From an uncultured Faecalibacterium sp. (GTDB taxonomy: Bacteria > Bacillota > Clostridia > Oscillospirales > Ruminococcaceae), in contig CAKSZM010000009.1 of the NCBI GenBank assembly GCA_934525735.1, forward strand, positions 1-41,465: DNA of 41,465 nt, read 5' to 3'. Below, piece after piece: positions 7,566-16,372 of this stretch. The position numbers were made by a program, and so were the translations under genes. The notes under the pieces are model-generated. The model worked only from the letters and a program-made list of their open reading frames with translations, searched no databases and was not told where the DNA came from. Each line of letters begins with the position of its first letter. The stretch's first letter is position 1.

Positions 7566-8494
7566 ACAGTTTCCCTCCTGAGCGTTGCAAGAAAATGGGT
7601 AAAGTAATCTGGCAGGTCCGAGTCGAACCGCAGGTGTTCCCCTGTAATGGGGTGGACAAAGCCCAGCGTTTTGGCGTGCAGGCACTGGCCGTGCAGGCTG
7701 GTGATGCAGTTATGCGGGCCGTAGACCGGGTCTCCTGCCACCGGGTGGTGAATGGAGGCCATATGCACGCGGATCTGGTGGGTGCGGCCGGTCTTGAGGC
7801 GGCATTCCAGCATGGTAAAGTTGTTCAGCCGTTCCAACACCCTATAGCCGGTATAGGCGTACTTGGTGTGCGGCTCGCTGGCCGGGTAGACCGCCATCTT
7901 CTTGCGGTCGGTCTTGCTGCGGCCCAGATTGGACTCCACAAAGCCCTCGTCCTGCGCAAAGCCGCCGTAGACGATGGTGTTGTAGGCGCGCTCCACGCTG
8001 TGCACCGCCATCTGCTGCGAAAGGCCGATGTGGGTGGCGTCATCCTTTGCCACCACCAGCAGGCCGCTGGTATCCTTATCGATACGGTGCACGATGCCGG
8101 GGCGGATCTCGCCGCCGATGCCGGAAAGGCTGCCCTTGCAGTGCCACAGCAGCGCGTTGACCAGTGTGCCGTCCGGGTTGCCGGGGGCCGGGTGCACCAC
8201 CATGCCTTTGGGTTTGTTGACCACCAGCAGGTGTTCGTCCTCAAAGACGATGTCCAGCGGGATGTCCTGCGGCACGGCCTCGATGGGCTTTGCGTCCGGG
8301 ATCTCCAGCAGGATGGTATCGCCCGCTTTGAGCTTCAGGCTTTTGGCCACGAGTTTGCCGTTGCACAGTACATGGCCGTCGGCTGCCAGCGCCTGCAGAG
8401 CCGAGCGGGACAGGCCGGTATCCTCACCGCTGAGAAAGCGGTCGATGCGCTGGCCTGCCGTTTCCGGCTCGACGATAAATTCACGCTGTTCCAT
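7562..8494 (-). CDS. rluD: RluD-type 23S rRNA pseudouridine synthase
   Basis: A 310-residue enzyme converting uridines of large-subunit rRNA to pseudouridine. An S4 RNA-binding domain covers about residues 12-70 (QRIDRFLS to GDTILLEI). The catalytic aspartate is D139 in HRIDKDTSG, and GRTHQIRVHM is the other family signature. Its position directly after lspA, three bases apart, is the common Firmicutes arrangement (ylyB). Exact target uridines cannot be read from the sequence. It overlaps the HAD gene by four bases. Confidence 0.9.
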   Translation of the reverse strand: MEQREFIVEPETAGQRIDRFLSGEDTGLSRSALQALAADGHVLCNGKLVAKSLKLKAGDTILLEIPDAKPIEAVPQDIPLDIVFEDEHLLVVNKPKGMVVHPAPGNPDGTLVNALLWHCKGSLSGIGGEIRPGIVHRIDKDTSGLLVVAKDDATHIGLSQQMAVHSVERAYNTIVYGGFAQDEGFVESNLGRSKTDRKKMAVYPASEPHTKYAYTGYRVLERLNNFTMLECRLKTGRTHQIRVHMASIHHPVAGDPVYGPHNCITSLHGQCLHAKTLGFVHPITGEHLRFDSDLPDYFTHFLATLRRETV

Positions 8495-8497
8495 GGT

Positions 8498-8974
8498 TTA
8501 CTGCTCCTTTGCTTCTCCGCTGTGCAGCTCCTCCAGAAAGATTTCCAGCACCCAGAGGGCCACGCCCACACACACGCAGATATCCGCAAAATTGAACACC
8601 GCAAACCGCATGAACAGCAGATTGATGTAATCCACGACCTCGCCGTTGAGCACGCGGTCGATCAGATTGCCGATGCCGCCGCCCAACACCAGAAGCATTG
8701 CGGCCTGCTGCAGGTACTTGCCGCGGCTGCGGAAGAACAGCATATAGGCCACGAGGATCAGCGCAATGCTGGTTGCAATGATGAGGAACAGCTGCTTGCC
8801 GCTGAGCAGGCTGAACGCCATGCCCTGATTGAGCACAAAGCGCAGCTCCACCACATGGGGGATCAGCGGCATGGAGCCTACCGGCTGCAGCACGTTGACC
8901 GCCCACAGCTTGATTGCCTGGTCGATGCCGATGAGCGCTGCAGCGGCCGCAAGGTTGAAAAGTACAAATGCCAT
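8498..8974 (-). CDS. lspA: Lipoprotein signal peptidase II
   Basis: This 158-residue integral membrane aspartyl protease removes signal peptides from lipidated prolipoproteins. Four hydrophobic spans are visible. The catalytic aspartates are D106 (GNLIDR) and D131 (FNFAD), and NQGMAFS is the usual N-terminal motif. It is placed between ileS and rluD as in many Firmicutes. A strong terminator separates it from ileS, and no clear promoter is visible in the 33 bases between, so expression may depend on readthrough or on a promoter overlapping the terminator. Confidence 0.95.
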   Translation of the reverse strand: MAFVLFNLAAAAALIGIDQAIKLWAVNVLQPVGSMPLIPHVVELRFVLNQGMAFSLLSGKQLFLIIATSIALILVAYMLFFRSRGKYLQQAAMLLVLGGGIGNLIDRVLNGEVVDYINLLFMRFAVFNFADICVCVGVALWVLEIFLEELHSGEAKEQ

Positions 8975-9000
8975 AGCTTACTCCCAAACGATCCGGTATG

Positions 9001-9034
9001 AAAAAACGGCGCTCCCCGGTATAAGGGAGCGCCG
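9001..9034 (-). terminator. Intrinsic terminator after ileS
   Basis: A perfect 10-bp stem CGGCGCTCCC (9034-9025 with 9016-9007, 8-base loop) is followed on the minus strand by TTTTTT. It lies 32 bases beyond the ileS stop and just before lspA. Confidence 0.9.
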
Positions 9035-9065
9035 CCCTCAAAAACGATCGTGTTTCTGATGAATT

Positions 9066-11858
9066 TTATGCTTCCACAACGCTGGCGCAGCGTGCGCACA
9101 GGGTGGGATGTGCGGCATGGCTGCCGATGGAAGCAGAGTACTTCCAGCAGCGCTCGCACTTTTCGCCGGTAGCATGTGCGGCTGCAACGCCCAGACCCTC
9201 GACAGCGCTGGCAGCGCCGCCCTCGCCCTTGACCAGCTCCACATGGGAGACGATCATCAGGTCGGCCAGTTCATCCATGGGGATGCTGTTCAGCAGGTCG
9301 TAGTTGGCATCGCTGCAGTACAGGGTGACGGCAGCTTCCAGAGAAGCGCCGATGGTCTTTTCGGCACGGGCCTGCTCCAGAACCTTCTTCACCTCGTCGC
9401 GGACAGCGATCAGCTGTGCCCACTTTGCCTTGAAGGCATCGTCGGCAGCGTAGGCGCCGGCCTTGGGCATCTCCTCGAACACGACGTACTTGTTCATACC
9501 CTCGGTCTTGGGCAGGAAATCCCAGATCTCCTGGCTGGTGAAGCACAGGATGGGAGCAATGATCTTGTCCAGAGCAACGAGGATCTTGTACATGGCGGTC
9601 TGCGCTGCCTTGCGGCCCACGCCGTTGGTGCAGTACAGGCGGTCCTTGGTGACATCCAGATAGAAGTTGGACATGGCCACGACGCAGAAGTTGTACACGG
9701 CGTGGTAGACCTTGTTGAAGTCATACACGGCGTAGCCTGCGTTGGTGTTGGCGATCAGATCGTCCAGAGCAGCCAGTGCCCAGCGGTCGATCTCCTGCAG
9801 CTGGTCATCAGCCACACAGTCGGTATTGGGGTCAAAGCCGTCCAGATTGCCCAGAATGAAGCGGGCAGTGTTGCGGATCTTGCGGTAAGCCTCGCTCAGC
9901 TGCTTGAAGATGTTCTTGCCGGCGCGCACGTCAACGGTGTAGTCGGAAGAAGCCACCCACAGGCGGATGATGTCAGCGCCGTAGTCCTTGATGATCTCGC
10001 TGGGCTCCACGCCGTTGCCGGCGCTCTTGTGCATCTGCTTGCCCTGCTCGTCCACGACCCAGCCGTGGCACAGAACGGACTTGTAAGGTGCGCAGCCCTT
10101 GGCAGCCACGCTGGTCAGCAGGCTGGACTGGAACCAGCCGCGGAACTGGTCGCCGCCCTCCATATACATGTCGGCCGGGAAGCGCAGCTCCGGGCGCTCC
10201 TCCAGCACGGCAGCGTGGGTGGAACCGGAATCGAACCAGACATCCATGATGTCGGTATCCTTGGTCCACTCGGAAGCGCCGCACTTCTCGCAGACTTCAC
10301 CTGCGGGGATGATCTGCTCTGCCTCGTACTTGTACCAGGCATCGGAGCCTTCCTTGCGGAACAGCTCGCTGACAGCCTTGATGGTGGCATCGGTGATGTG
10401 GTAAGCGCCGCACTTCTTGCAGTAGAAAGCCGGGATGGGCACGCCCCAGGTACGCTGACGGCTGATGCACCAGTCGTTGCGGTCACGGACCATGCCCTTC
10501 ATGCGGTCGTGGCCCCAGTCAGGCATCCACTTCACGGTGTCGATGGCCTTGTAGACATCGTCACGGAACTTGGCAACAGAGCAGAACCACTGCTCGGTGG
10601 CACGGAAGATGATGGGGTTGTGGCAGCGCCAGCAGTGGGGGTACTGATGCTTGATGTGCACCTGGCCCATGATGGCACCGGCTTCGGTCAGGTCGGCCAG
10701 AATGGTCTTGTTGGCAGCCCAGACACGCTGACCTGCGTACTTACCGGCCAGCTCCGTCAGGCAGCCGCCGTCGTCCACAGGAACAGTGATGGGCACGTTG
10801 TACTTCTGAGAAACATTGAAGTCGTCCACGCCGTGGCCGCCTGCGGTATGGACGCAGCCGGAACCGCTTTCCAGCGTGACATGGTCACCCAGGATGACGA
10901 TGCCCTCCTTGGGCAGGTAGACGTGATGATAGCGCATCAGCTCGAACTCAGCGCCGGAAACAGGTTCGCCCACGATCTCGTAGTTCTCGATATGGCAGGC
11001 ATCCATCACGCTCTTGACCAGCTCGGTGGCCATGATATGGTACTCCTCGCCGATCTTGACAAAGGAATACTCAAAGGCACCGTTCAGGCAGATGGCCTCG
11101 TTGGCGGGCAGGGTCCAGGTGGTGGTGGTCCAGATCACGAAGTAGGTCTTATCCATCGGGATGCCGTGCTTTGCCAGCACACCGTTGGGGTCCTGAGAAA
11201 CGTGGAAGCGGACGAAGATAGAATCGCAGTCGTCCTCACCGTACTCGATCTCGGCCTCAGCCAGAGCGGTGCGGCAGTCGGGGCACCAGTACACAGGCTT
11301 CAGGCCCTTGTAGATGTAGCCCTTCTTGGCCATCTCGCCAAAGATCTCGATCTGGCGGGCCTCGAACTCAGGCTTCAGGGTCAGGTAGGGGTGCTCAAAG
11401 TCACCGATAACGCCCAGACGCTTGAACTGGTCGCTCATAATGTCGATATGCTCGGTGGCAAACTTTTCGCAGATCTGGCGCAGCTCCAGCTTGGAGATGT
11501 CCTTCTTCTTCTCGCCCAGAGAGGACAGAGCCTTCAGCTCAATGGGCAGGCCGTGGGTATCAAAGCCGGGCACATAGGGAGCCTGGAAGCCCTCCATGTT
11601 CTTGTCGCGGATGATGATATCCTTGATGATCTTGTTCAGGGCGGTGCCCATGTGGATGTTGCCGTTTGCATACGGAGGGCCGTCGTGCAGAATGAACTGG
11701 GGCTTGCCCTCGTTGTGCTTCATGAGCTGGTTGTACAGGTCGTTGTCGTCCCAATCCTTCAGCATGACCGGCTCCTTCTTGGGCAGGCCGGCACGCATCT
11801 CAAACAGAGTCTTGGGCAGGTTCAGAGTACTATCGTACTGCGATTTGTTCTTAGCCAA
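9066..11858 (-). CDS. ileS: Isoleucyl-tRNA synthetase
   Basis: This 930-residue class I synthetase charges tRNA-Ile and edits misacylated valine. The HIGH-type motif is GNIHMG (66-71, within GPPYANG). The KMSKS-type motif reads KQMHKS. A C-terminal zinc module CERCWKY...CARC is present. Its length fits the bacterial-type IleS of Firmicutes. The start ATG 11858 has GAGGAGAG upstream. It follows divIVA by 36 bases, so there is no room for a T-box leader, and expression probably comes from the sepF promoter at 14077-14105. Confidence 0.97.
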   Translation of the reverse strand: MAKNKSQYDSTLNLPKTLFEMRAGLPKKEPVMLKDWDDNDLYNQLMKHNEGKPQFILHDGPPYANGNIHMGTALNKIIKDIIIRDKNMEGFQAPYVPGFDTHGLPIELKALSSLGEKKKDISKLELRQICEKFATEHIDIMSDQFKRLGVIGDFEHPYLTLKPEFEARQIEIFGEMAKKGYIYKGLKPVYWCPDCRTALAEAEIEYGEDDCDSIFVRFHVSQDPNGVLAKHGIPMDKTYFVIWTTTTWTLPANEAICLNGAFEYSFVKIGEEYHIMATELVKSVMDACHIENYEIVGEPVSGAEFELMRYHHVYLPKEGIVILGDHVTLESGSGCVHTAGGHGVDDFNVSQKYNVPITVPVDDGGCLTELAGKYAGQRVWAANKTILADLTEAGAIMGQVHIKHQYPHCWRCHNPIIFRATEQWFCSVAKFRDDVYKAIDTVKWMPDWGHDRMKGMVRDRNDWCISRQRTWGVPIPAFYCKKCGAYHITDATIKAVSELFRKEGSDAWYKYEAEQIIPAGEVCEKCGASEWTKDTDIMDVWFDSGSTHAAVLEERPELRFPADMYMEGGDQFRGWFQSSLLTSVAAKGCAPYKSVLCHGWVVDEQGKQMHKSAGNGVEPSEIIKDYGADIIRLWVASSDYTVDVRAGKNIFKQLSEAYRKIRNTARFILGNLDGFDPNTDCVADDQLQEIDRWALAALDDLIANTNAGYAVYDFNKVYHAVYNFCVVAMSNFYLDVTKDRLYCTNGVGRKAAQTAMYKILVALDKIIAPILCFTSQEIWDFLPKTEGMNKYVVFEEMPKAGAYAADDAFKAKWAQLIAVRDEVKKVLEQARAEKTIGASLEAAVTLYCSDANYDLLNSIPMDELADLMIVSHVELVKGEGGAASAVEGLGVAAAHATGEKCERCWKYSASIGSHAAHPTLCARCASVVEA

Positions 11859-11894
11859 TGGTTTACACTCTCCTCTATAGTTGCTTATGGGGCC

Positions 11895-12713
11895 TTACTC
11901 GCTGAACTTGACGCCCTGAAATGCGTCATAGTCCGGCTCGTCCGGCCGTGCATCGGCAGGAGGCGGATCCAGCTTGAGCTGGCTCTCGTCCTTCGCCCAG
12001 AAATCCTCGCTGCTCTCCTCGGCCGGGGTTTCCTCGGCAGCGGTCTCTTCAGCGGGGTCTTCCTGTGCCGGTGTGCTTTCCGCTGCGGGCTGCTGCTCTG
12101 CAGCAGGCTCCTGCAGTGCTGCTTCGGTTTCCGGAGCTGCATCTGCAACGGGTTCTTCTGCTGCCTTGTCCTCTGCGGCGGATTCCTTCTTCTGGAACTC
12201 GGGCAGACGGCTCAGCGACTCGACATGGCTGCGGTACAGATTGAGCACATCGGATTTGAAGCGGGTCACTTCCAGACGGACGCGGTCATATTCGCGCTCT
12301 TCCGCCAGTTTCTTTTCCGCCGCCTCACTTTCGATCTCATCTGCACGGTCGTTTGCCTTCTGCAGCAGTTCGTTTGCATCGCGGATGATATCGTCGCCGC
12401 GCAGGTTTGCGCGGTGGATGATCTCTTCCGCCTTCTGGTTTGCCTCACGGATGACATTTTCGCCCATGCGCTGGGCATTGATCAGCGCGCTCTTCAGCAT
12501 CTCGCCGTCGGCCTCAAAGTTCTTCAGCTCCTCATGGAGTTTCTGGTTCTCAGCCGTCAGGTCTGCGATCTGCTTGCGGAGCTGCTCGGCCTGGGCATCG
12601 TCCTCCTGCAGCTGCTGTTCGACCTTGTCCAGAAAACGATCCACATCCTCCGTGCGGTAGCCGCGGAGGTTCTTTTCGAATTGTGCAGAGCGCACATCCT
12701 GCGGAGTCAGCAT
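11895..12713 (-). CDS. divIVA: DivIVA-type cell division/polarity protein with acidic tail
   Basis: A 272-residue coiled-coil protein. The N-terminal DivIVA domain (MLTPQDVRSAQFEK, GYRTEDVDRFLDKV) binds curved membrane. Long heptad stretches cover about residues 25-170. The C-terminal hundred residues are Ala/Glu/Pro-rich and strongly acidic, without recognisable domains. Known relatives recruit division or sporulation factors to septum and poles. It lies between ylmH and ileS, as in Bacillus and many Clostridia, 22 bases after ylmH. Confidence 0.9.
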   Translation of the reverse strand: MLTPQDVRSAQFEKNLRGYRTEDVDRFLDKVEQQLQEDDAQAEQLRKQIADLTAENQKLHEELKNFEADGEMLKSALINAQRMGENVIREANQKAEEIIHRANLRGDDIIRDANELLQKANDRADEIESEAAEKKLAEEREYDRVRLEVTRFKSDVLNLYRSHVESLSRLPEFQKKESAAEDKAAEEPVADAAPETEAALQEPAAEQQPAAESTPAQEDPAEETAAEETPAEESSEDFWAKDESQLKLDPPPADARPDEPDYDAFQGVKFSE

Positions 12714-12734
12714 AGTTATTTCCTCCCGTTGCTT

Positions 12735-13553
12735 TTAATATTGAAAGAACTCAATGATCAAACGATCTTTTTTGCTTTTCCCGGGCAGGGCGGTCAGGCC
12801 GAAGCGGCCCTTGCCCCGCACTGTGAACACATCGCCCTCATAGACAGCAGCATGAGGCTTGTCTGCAGGCAGGTGGTTGATCTCCACCCGGCCCGCCGCG
12901 ATTAGCTCGCTGGCCTGCCCCCGGCTGCACCGGAGCATGGCCGACAGCACCGCGTCCAGCCGCAGGGACGACACGGTAGCGCTGCGCATCTCACGCTGCG
13001 CCACAGGAAACTGCGGCACTTCGTCCGGTTCCAGAAGCTCCGTGGTCAGCTCGGTATGCCCTGCCTGAAAAAGCTCCCGGCAGATCAGCTGCGCCGCCGG
13101 TTCCAGTGCGAACACATAGGCCGTGCCGGGCTGGCCGGCGGGCAGAACGATATCGCCCAGCGCCTCTCTCCGCAGTTCAAGGCCCATCAGGCTGCCCAGA
13201 TAGTCCTTGTGCGCCGGGAGCTGTGCCCCCGCCTGTGCACGGCACTGCAGCCGTACGCAGCGGATGGGGCTTTCCCCATAGCTGAACTCCGGTTCCAGGC
13301 AGAGGACCCGGCGCTCCGCGTCGGGCCAGCCGCCGTCAAAGCGGAAGCCCTCGCGGACATCGGCCCGGCCCAGCGCCGCGCGGGCAAGCTCCTGCTCCCG
13401 GTCGCTCAGGAAGCCGGAATACCGCGCGATCCCGCGGGAAAATGCCGTGTGCGCAAGGTCTTCGATGTGCCGCATCAGATAGCGTTCTTCATCGGTGCGC
13501 GCGGGGACAAAGCCCCGTACGGCTTTGGGTTCCGAATCAATAGAACGCGCCAT
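12735..13553 (-). CDS. ylmH: YlmH-type S4 RNA-binding protein
   Basis: A 272-residue protein of the YlmH family. The C-terminal S4 domain (about 185-255) carries SSLRLDAVLSAML and ELIAAGRVEINH. YlmH homologues have been tied to ribosome rescue or quality control and cluster with division genes. The start at 13553 has GGAG five bases upstream and overlaps sepF by 17 bp; an internal ATG at 13475 would remove conserved sequence. The ylmG (YggT) gene usually found between sepF and ylmH is missing here. Confidence 0.88.
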   Translation of the reverse strand: MARSIDSEPKAVRGFVPARTDEERYLMRHIEDLAHTAFSRGIARYSGFLSDREQELARAALGRADVREGFRFDGGWPDAERRVLCLEPEFSYGESPIRCVRLQCRAQAGAQLPAHKDYLGSLMGLELRREALGDIVLPAGQPGTAYVFALEPAAQLICRELFQAGHTELTTELLEPDEVPQFPVAQREMRSATVSSLRLDAVLSAMLRCSRGQASELIAAGRVEINHLPADKPHAAVYEGDVFTVRGKGRFGLTALPGKSKKDRLIIEFFQY

Positions 13554-14001
13554 TGTTCTCCAGCTCGTCCAGCAGATCGCCCATGATATCCACGTTGTAC
13601 GGGGTAATGATGAAGGTGCTGTTGGCCACGCGCTTGATCTGGCCGTTGTTTGCGTAAGCAACACCGGACAGGAAGTCTACCAGACGGCGGGAGGCTTCCT
13701 TGTTGGTGGACTCCAGATTCAGCACGACGGTGCGCTTGTTGTTCAGGTGGTCTGCAATGGTGCTTGCATCCTCAAAGCGCTCCGGCTTGACCAGAACGAC
13801 CTTGAGCTGCGTGGTGGCGTTGATGTTGACGACCTTGCCCTTTTTGCGGCTGCCGTCAGCCTGATCGTCGGCTTCCTCGTCCTCATCGGTGCTGACACCG
13901 CTGTTATTGTTCACCATCTGGGGGGCGTCATCGATGTAGCCGTCCTCGTAATCGCTCTCTTCTCCCATCAAGCCGTTTTTAATCTTACCCAGAAAAGACA
14001 T
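13537..14001 (-). CDS. sepF: SepF cell division protein
   Basis: A 154-residue FtsZ-associated protein. The N terminus MSFLGKIKNGLMG is the membrane-binding amphipathic helix. An acidic low-complexity linker follows (about 15-55). The SepF domain then shows VVLVKPERFEDA, KRTVVLNLE and RRLVDFLSG. It aligns FtsZ filaments and anchors them to the membrane. The start 14001 is fixed by AAAGGAG eight bases upstream and by the helix. It is the first gene after the consensus promoter at 14077-14105. Confidence 0.93.
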   Translation of the reverse strand: MSFLGKIKNGLMGEESDYEDGYIDDAPQMVNNNSGVSTDEDEEADDQADGSRKKGKVVNINATTQLKVVLVKPERFEDASTIADHLNNKRTVVLNLESTNKEASRRLVDFLSGVAYANNGQIKRVANSTFIITPYNVDIMGDLLDELENNGAFY

Positions 14002-14076
14002 AAAATCTGCTCCTTTCATACGGGCTGCTGTGCGCCGCCCGGCATATTTTGCAAAAGAATGCAAATAGCTTCCTTT

Positions 14077-14105
14077 ATTATCCGTTTTTTTGCCCTGGAT
14101 GTCAA
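14077..14105 (-). promoter_or_regulatory. Consensus promoter for sepF-ylmH-divIVA-ileS
   Basis: TTGACA (14105-14100) and GATAAT (14082-14077) are exactly 17 bases apart on the minus strand, immediately after the stop of the HlyD-like gene. The leader to the sepF start is about 70 bases. Confidence 0.85.
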
Positions 14106-14108
14106 TAA

Positions 14109-15422
14109 CTATAAAAGCTTTCCATCATACAAATTTTGTCCGGAGACGATAACTTCGTCATAAAGCCTGACCTGACTGACCGAATCCTTGGTGCCTCTGG
14201 GCTGAACAAGGGTATAATCGCCCTCTGTCACCAGCGGGTGCGCATCATCCACCGGGTCGATCTTACGGAAGCGGGCGATGTTGCCGTACTTGACATAGAC
14301 GCCCGGGATATAGTTTTCGCCCTTGTCCTCTGCCTCAGTGCCGTCTTCCTTAAGATAGTGGATCGCCTCGGTCGGGATCAGCAGGCCCGTGTTCTCCTGC
14401 GTCGAGATCTTTGCCTCGGCCTTGTTCAGGCACAGCACGTCCCCGTTGATGGAATTGCAGGTCAGCACAAAGCGGGCCAGATCGTTTTCCTCATCAATGG
14501 TCACTTCGGTGACGGTGGCGGTGAGGGCGTTTTCCATCTGGCCGGGGAAGCTGATCTCCACCGAGCTGCGCAGCGGCCTGCCGTCGCTGCCCAGAAGCTT
14601 TTCGCCCTCCTTGGCCGAGCACACACCCGCATACCGCCATGTAAAACCGGCCACGATCTTGCCGGCACATCCGTCCAGCGGCAGCACCGGGTCGGAATCC
14701 AGATAGCCTTTCAGCTCCTGTGCGCTCAGGGCAAGGATGTCATCCGCACCTGCATTGAGCCGCCCGCTGCTTGCCGCCCGCACAAAATAGCCGGTCTGCG
14801 GAGCGGTGATCTGAGAAGGCGTGCCCAGCTGCGCCTGCACACTCTGCGCCTGCTGGGCCAGGGCCGCGATCTGATCGGTAAAGTTTGCCGCGTCGCCGGT
14901 CACGACCCAGAGCTTATTCTGCGCCAGAAGGTAGGCGTCGGCATCAGAATCCACCGACTCGTAATCGGCGGTGTCCAGCGTATCCATCAGGTCATACAGC
15001 GCCGACGAGCGGTCCTTCAGCAGCATATCCAGCTGCAGCGCCGAAGTGTTCTGCGATTTCTGCAGCAGTGCGATCTGATCGGTCAGCTGGGTCAGCTGCT
15101 GGCGCAGAACGCTCTGGGAGGCATCGCTGTAGATCTCTGCCACTGCCGTGCCTGCCGAGACACGCTCGCCGTCGGCGGCAAGGTAGCCCATGATGCCGCT
15201 GCCTGCCACATAGCTCTCGTCAAACAGCAGCACGCCGTCGGCGCTGATGGTATCCGACACGGTTGCAGGCAGCGCGGTCTCGTAAACATTCTGCGGAAAG
15301 AGCACATGGAAAGTCTGGTATCCCACATAGCAGAGCACCAGCACCAGAAAAACAGCCAGCATCCCCATCAGCGCCGCCAGCGGGCCGCGGTTTTTCCGTC
15401 TTTTTTGCGTTTCATCCGGCAT
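14109..15422 (-). CDS. HlyD-like membrane-anchored periplasmic-adaptor-type protein
   Basis: A 437-residue protein with a basic N terminus, one membrane span (about 17-40), then an extracytoplasmic region resembling membrane fusion proteins. It has a lipoyl-like half (SAGTAVAEIYSD), helical segments (about 95-200) and a second beta-rich half (ITAPQTGYFV). No ABC or RND transporter is near, so an efflux role is not supported. Proteins of this type often sit next to sepF in Clostridia, and a cell-envelope or division role is inferred. ATG 15422 is preferred over GTG 15431 because AAGGGTGATC, complementary to 16S rRNA, lies properly before it. It follows miaA closely. Confidence 0.65.
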   Translation of the reverse strand: MPDETQKRRKNRGPLAALMGMLAVFLVLVLCYVGYQTFHVLFPQNVYETALPATVSDTISADGVLLFDESYVAGSGIMGYLAADGERVSAGTAVAEIYSDASQSVLRQQLTQLTDQIALLQKSQNTSALQLDMLLKDRSSALYDLMDTLDTADYESVDSDADAYLLAQNKLWVVTGDAANFTDQIAALAQQAQSVQAQLGTPSQITAPQTGYFVRAASSGRLNAGADDILALSAQELKGYLDSDPVLPLDGCAGKIVAGFTWRYAGVCSAKEGEKLLGSDGRPLRSSVEISFPGQMENALTATVTEVTIDEENDLARFVLTCNSINGDVLCLNKAEAKISTQENTGLLIPTEAIHYLKEDGTEAEDKGENYIPGVYVKYGNIARFRKIDPVDDAHPLVTEGDYTLVQPRGTKDSVSQVRLYDEVIVSGQNLYDGKLL

Positions 15423-15427
15423 GTCGA

Positions 15428-16372
15428 TCACCCTTTCGCTAAAAATTCTTCTGTTTTACGCAGCGCCGTTTCCGCCGCATCCGGCGCACCGGCATCCAGC
15501 CAGACCACGCCGTCCATATGACGGAACCAGGTCAGCTGACGTTTTGCGTAGTTGCGTGATGCCTGCTTGAGCTTTTCGGTGCAGACTTCCAGCGGGGCAG
15601 CCCCCTCAAAATACGGGAAGAATTCCTTGTAGCCGATGGCCTGCGCCGCCGTGCGGAACGTTTCCCGGTTCTGCCAGACGTATTCCGCTTCCTGCAGGAT
15701 ACCGGCGTCCAGCATTTTATCCACCCGCAGGTCGATGCGGCGGTAAAGGCCGGCGCGGTCCGGAAAATCCAGCCCGAGGATCAGGCTGCGGTAGGGCCGC
15801 TCCGGCGGAAGAGAATCCGCCTTCTGCTCACTGAGCTTTTTGCCGGTGGCGCGGTAGTGCTCCAGCGCGCGCAGCACCCGCACCTGATTATTGGGGTGGA
15901 TGGCGGCAGCGGCTTCGGGGTCAACGCTGCGCAGTTCCTCGTACATGGCAGCGCCGCCTTTTTCCGCCAGCTCTGCGGTCAGCTGTTCGCGCAGGCCGGC
16001 GGGAGCTTTTTCTTCCGCAAAGCGGACACCATATAAAAAGCTCTGGACATACAGGCCGGTGCCGCCCACCAGAATGGGCAGATGTCCCCGGGCCGAGATC
16101 TGCTGTTCCAGTTCTGCAGCCATGGCGGTAAAATCTGCCACGCTGAAGGTCTTGTCCGGCGTGAGGATATCCACGCCGTGGTGCGGGATGCCGCAGGTCT
16201 CCTCCGGCGTCACCTTGGCGGTGCCCACATCCAGCCCTTTGTAGATCTGCATGGAGTCGCAGCTGATGACCTCGCCGGAAAAATGCTGTGCCAGCGTGAC
16301 CCCCAGCGCCGTCTTGCCAGTGGCCGTGGGGCCGACGACTGCCACGACAGGGTGCTTATATGATGCGTCCAA
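15428..16372 (-). CDS. miaA: tRNA dimethylallyltransferase
   Basis: This 314-residue enzyme adds a dimethylallyl group to A37 of tRNAs reading UNN codons. The P-loop GPTATGKT is at residues 14-21. The family motifs SCDSMQIYKGLDVGTAK, PHHGVDI and LVGGTGLY follow. Its product is the substrate of MiaB, encoded at the start of the same gene group. The start overlaps the mutL end by 17 bp. Confidence 0.96.
   Translation of the reverse strand: MDASYKHPVVAVVGPTATGKTALGVTLAQHFSGEVISCDSMQIYKGLDVGTAKVTPEETCGIPHHGVDILTPDKTFSVADFTAMAAELEQQISARGHLPILVGGTGLYVQSFLYGVRFAEEKAPAGLREQLTAELAEKGGAAMYEELRSVDPEAAAAIHPNNQVRVLRALEHYRATGKKLSEQKADSLPPERPYRSLILGLDFPDRAGLYRRIDLRVDKMLDAGILQEAEYVWQNRETFRTAAQAIGYKEFFPYFEGAAPLEVCTEKLKQASRNYAKRQLTWFRHMDGVVWLDAGAPDAAETALRKTEEFLAKG

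Noticed and set aside
11859-11894. Possible T-box leader before ileS
   Set aside because: Only 36 bases separate divIVA and ileS, which is far too short, and no T-box sequence is seen.
9108-12905. A 1265-codon open frame on the plus strand opposite ileS and divIVA
   Set aside because: It is the antisense shadow of two clear genes, with His/Gln/Val/Leu-rich composition, no ribosome binding site and no family motifs. The same applies to the long plus-strand frames at 17526-20318, 20391-23093 and 26372-29296.
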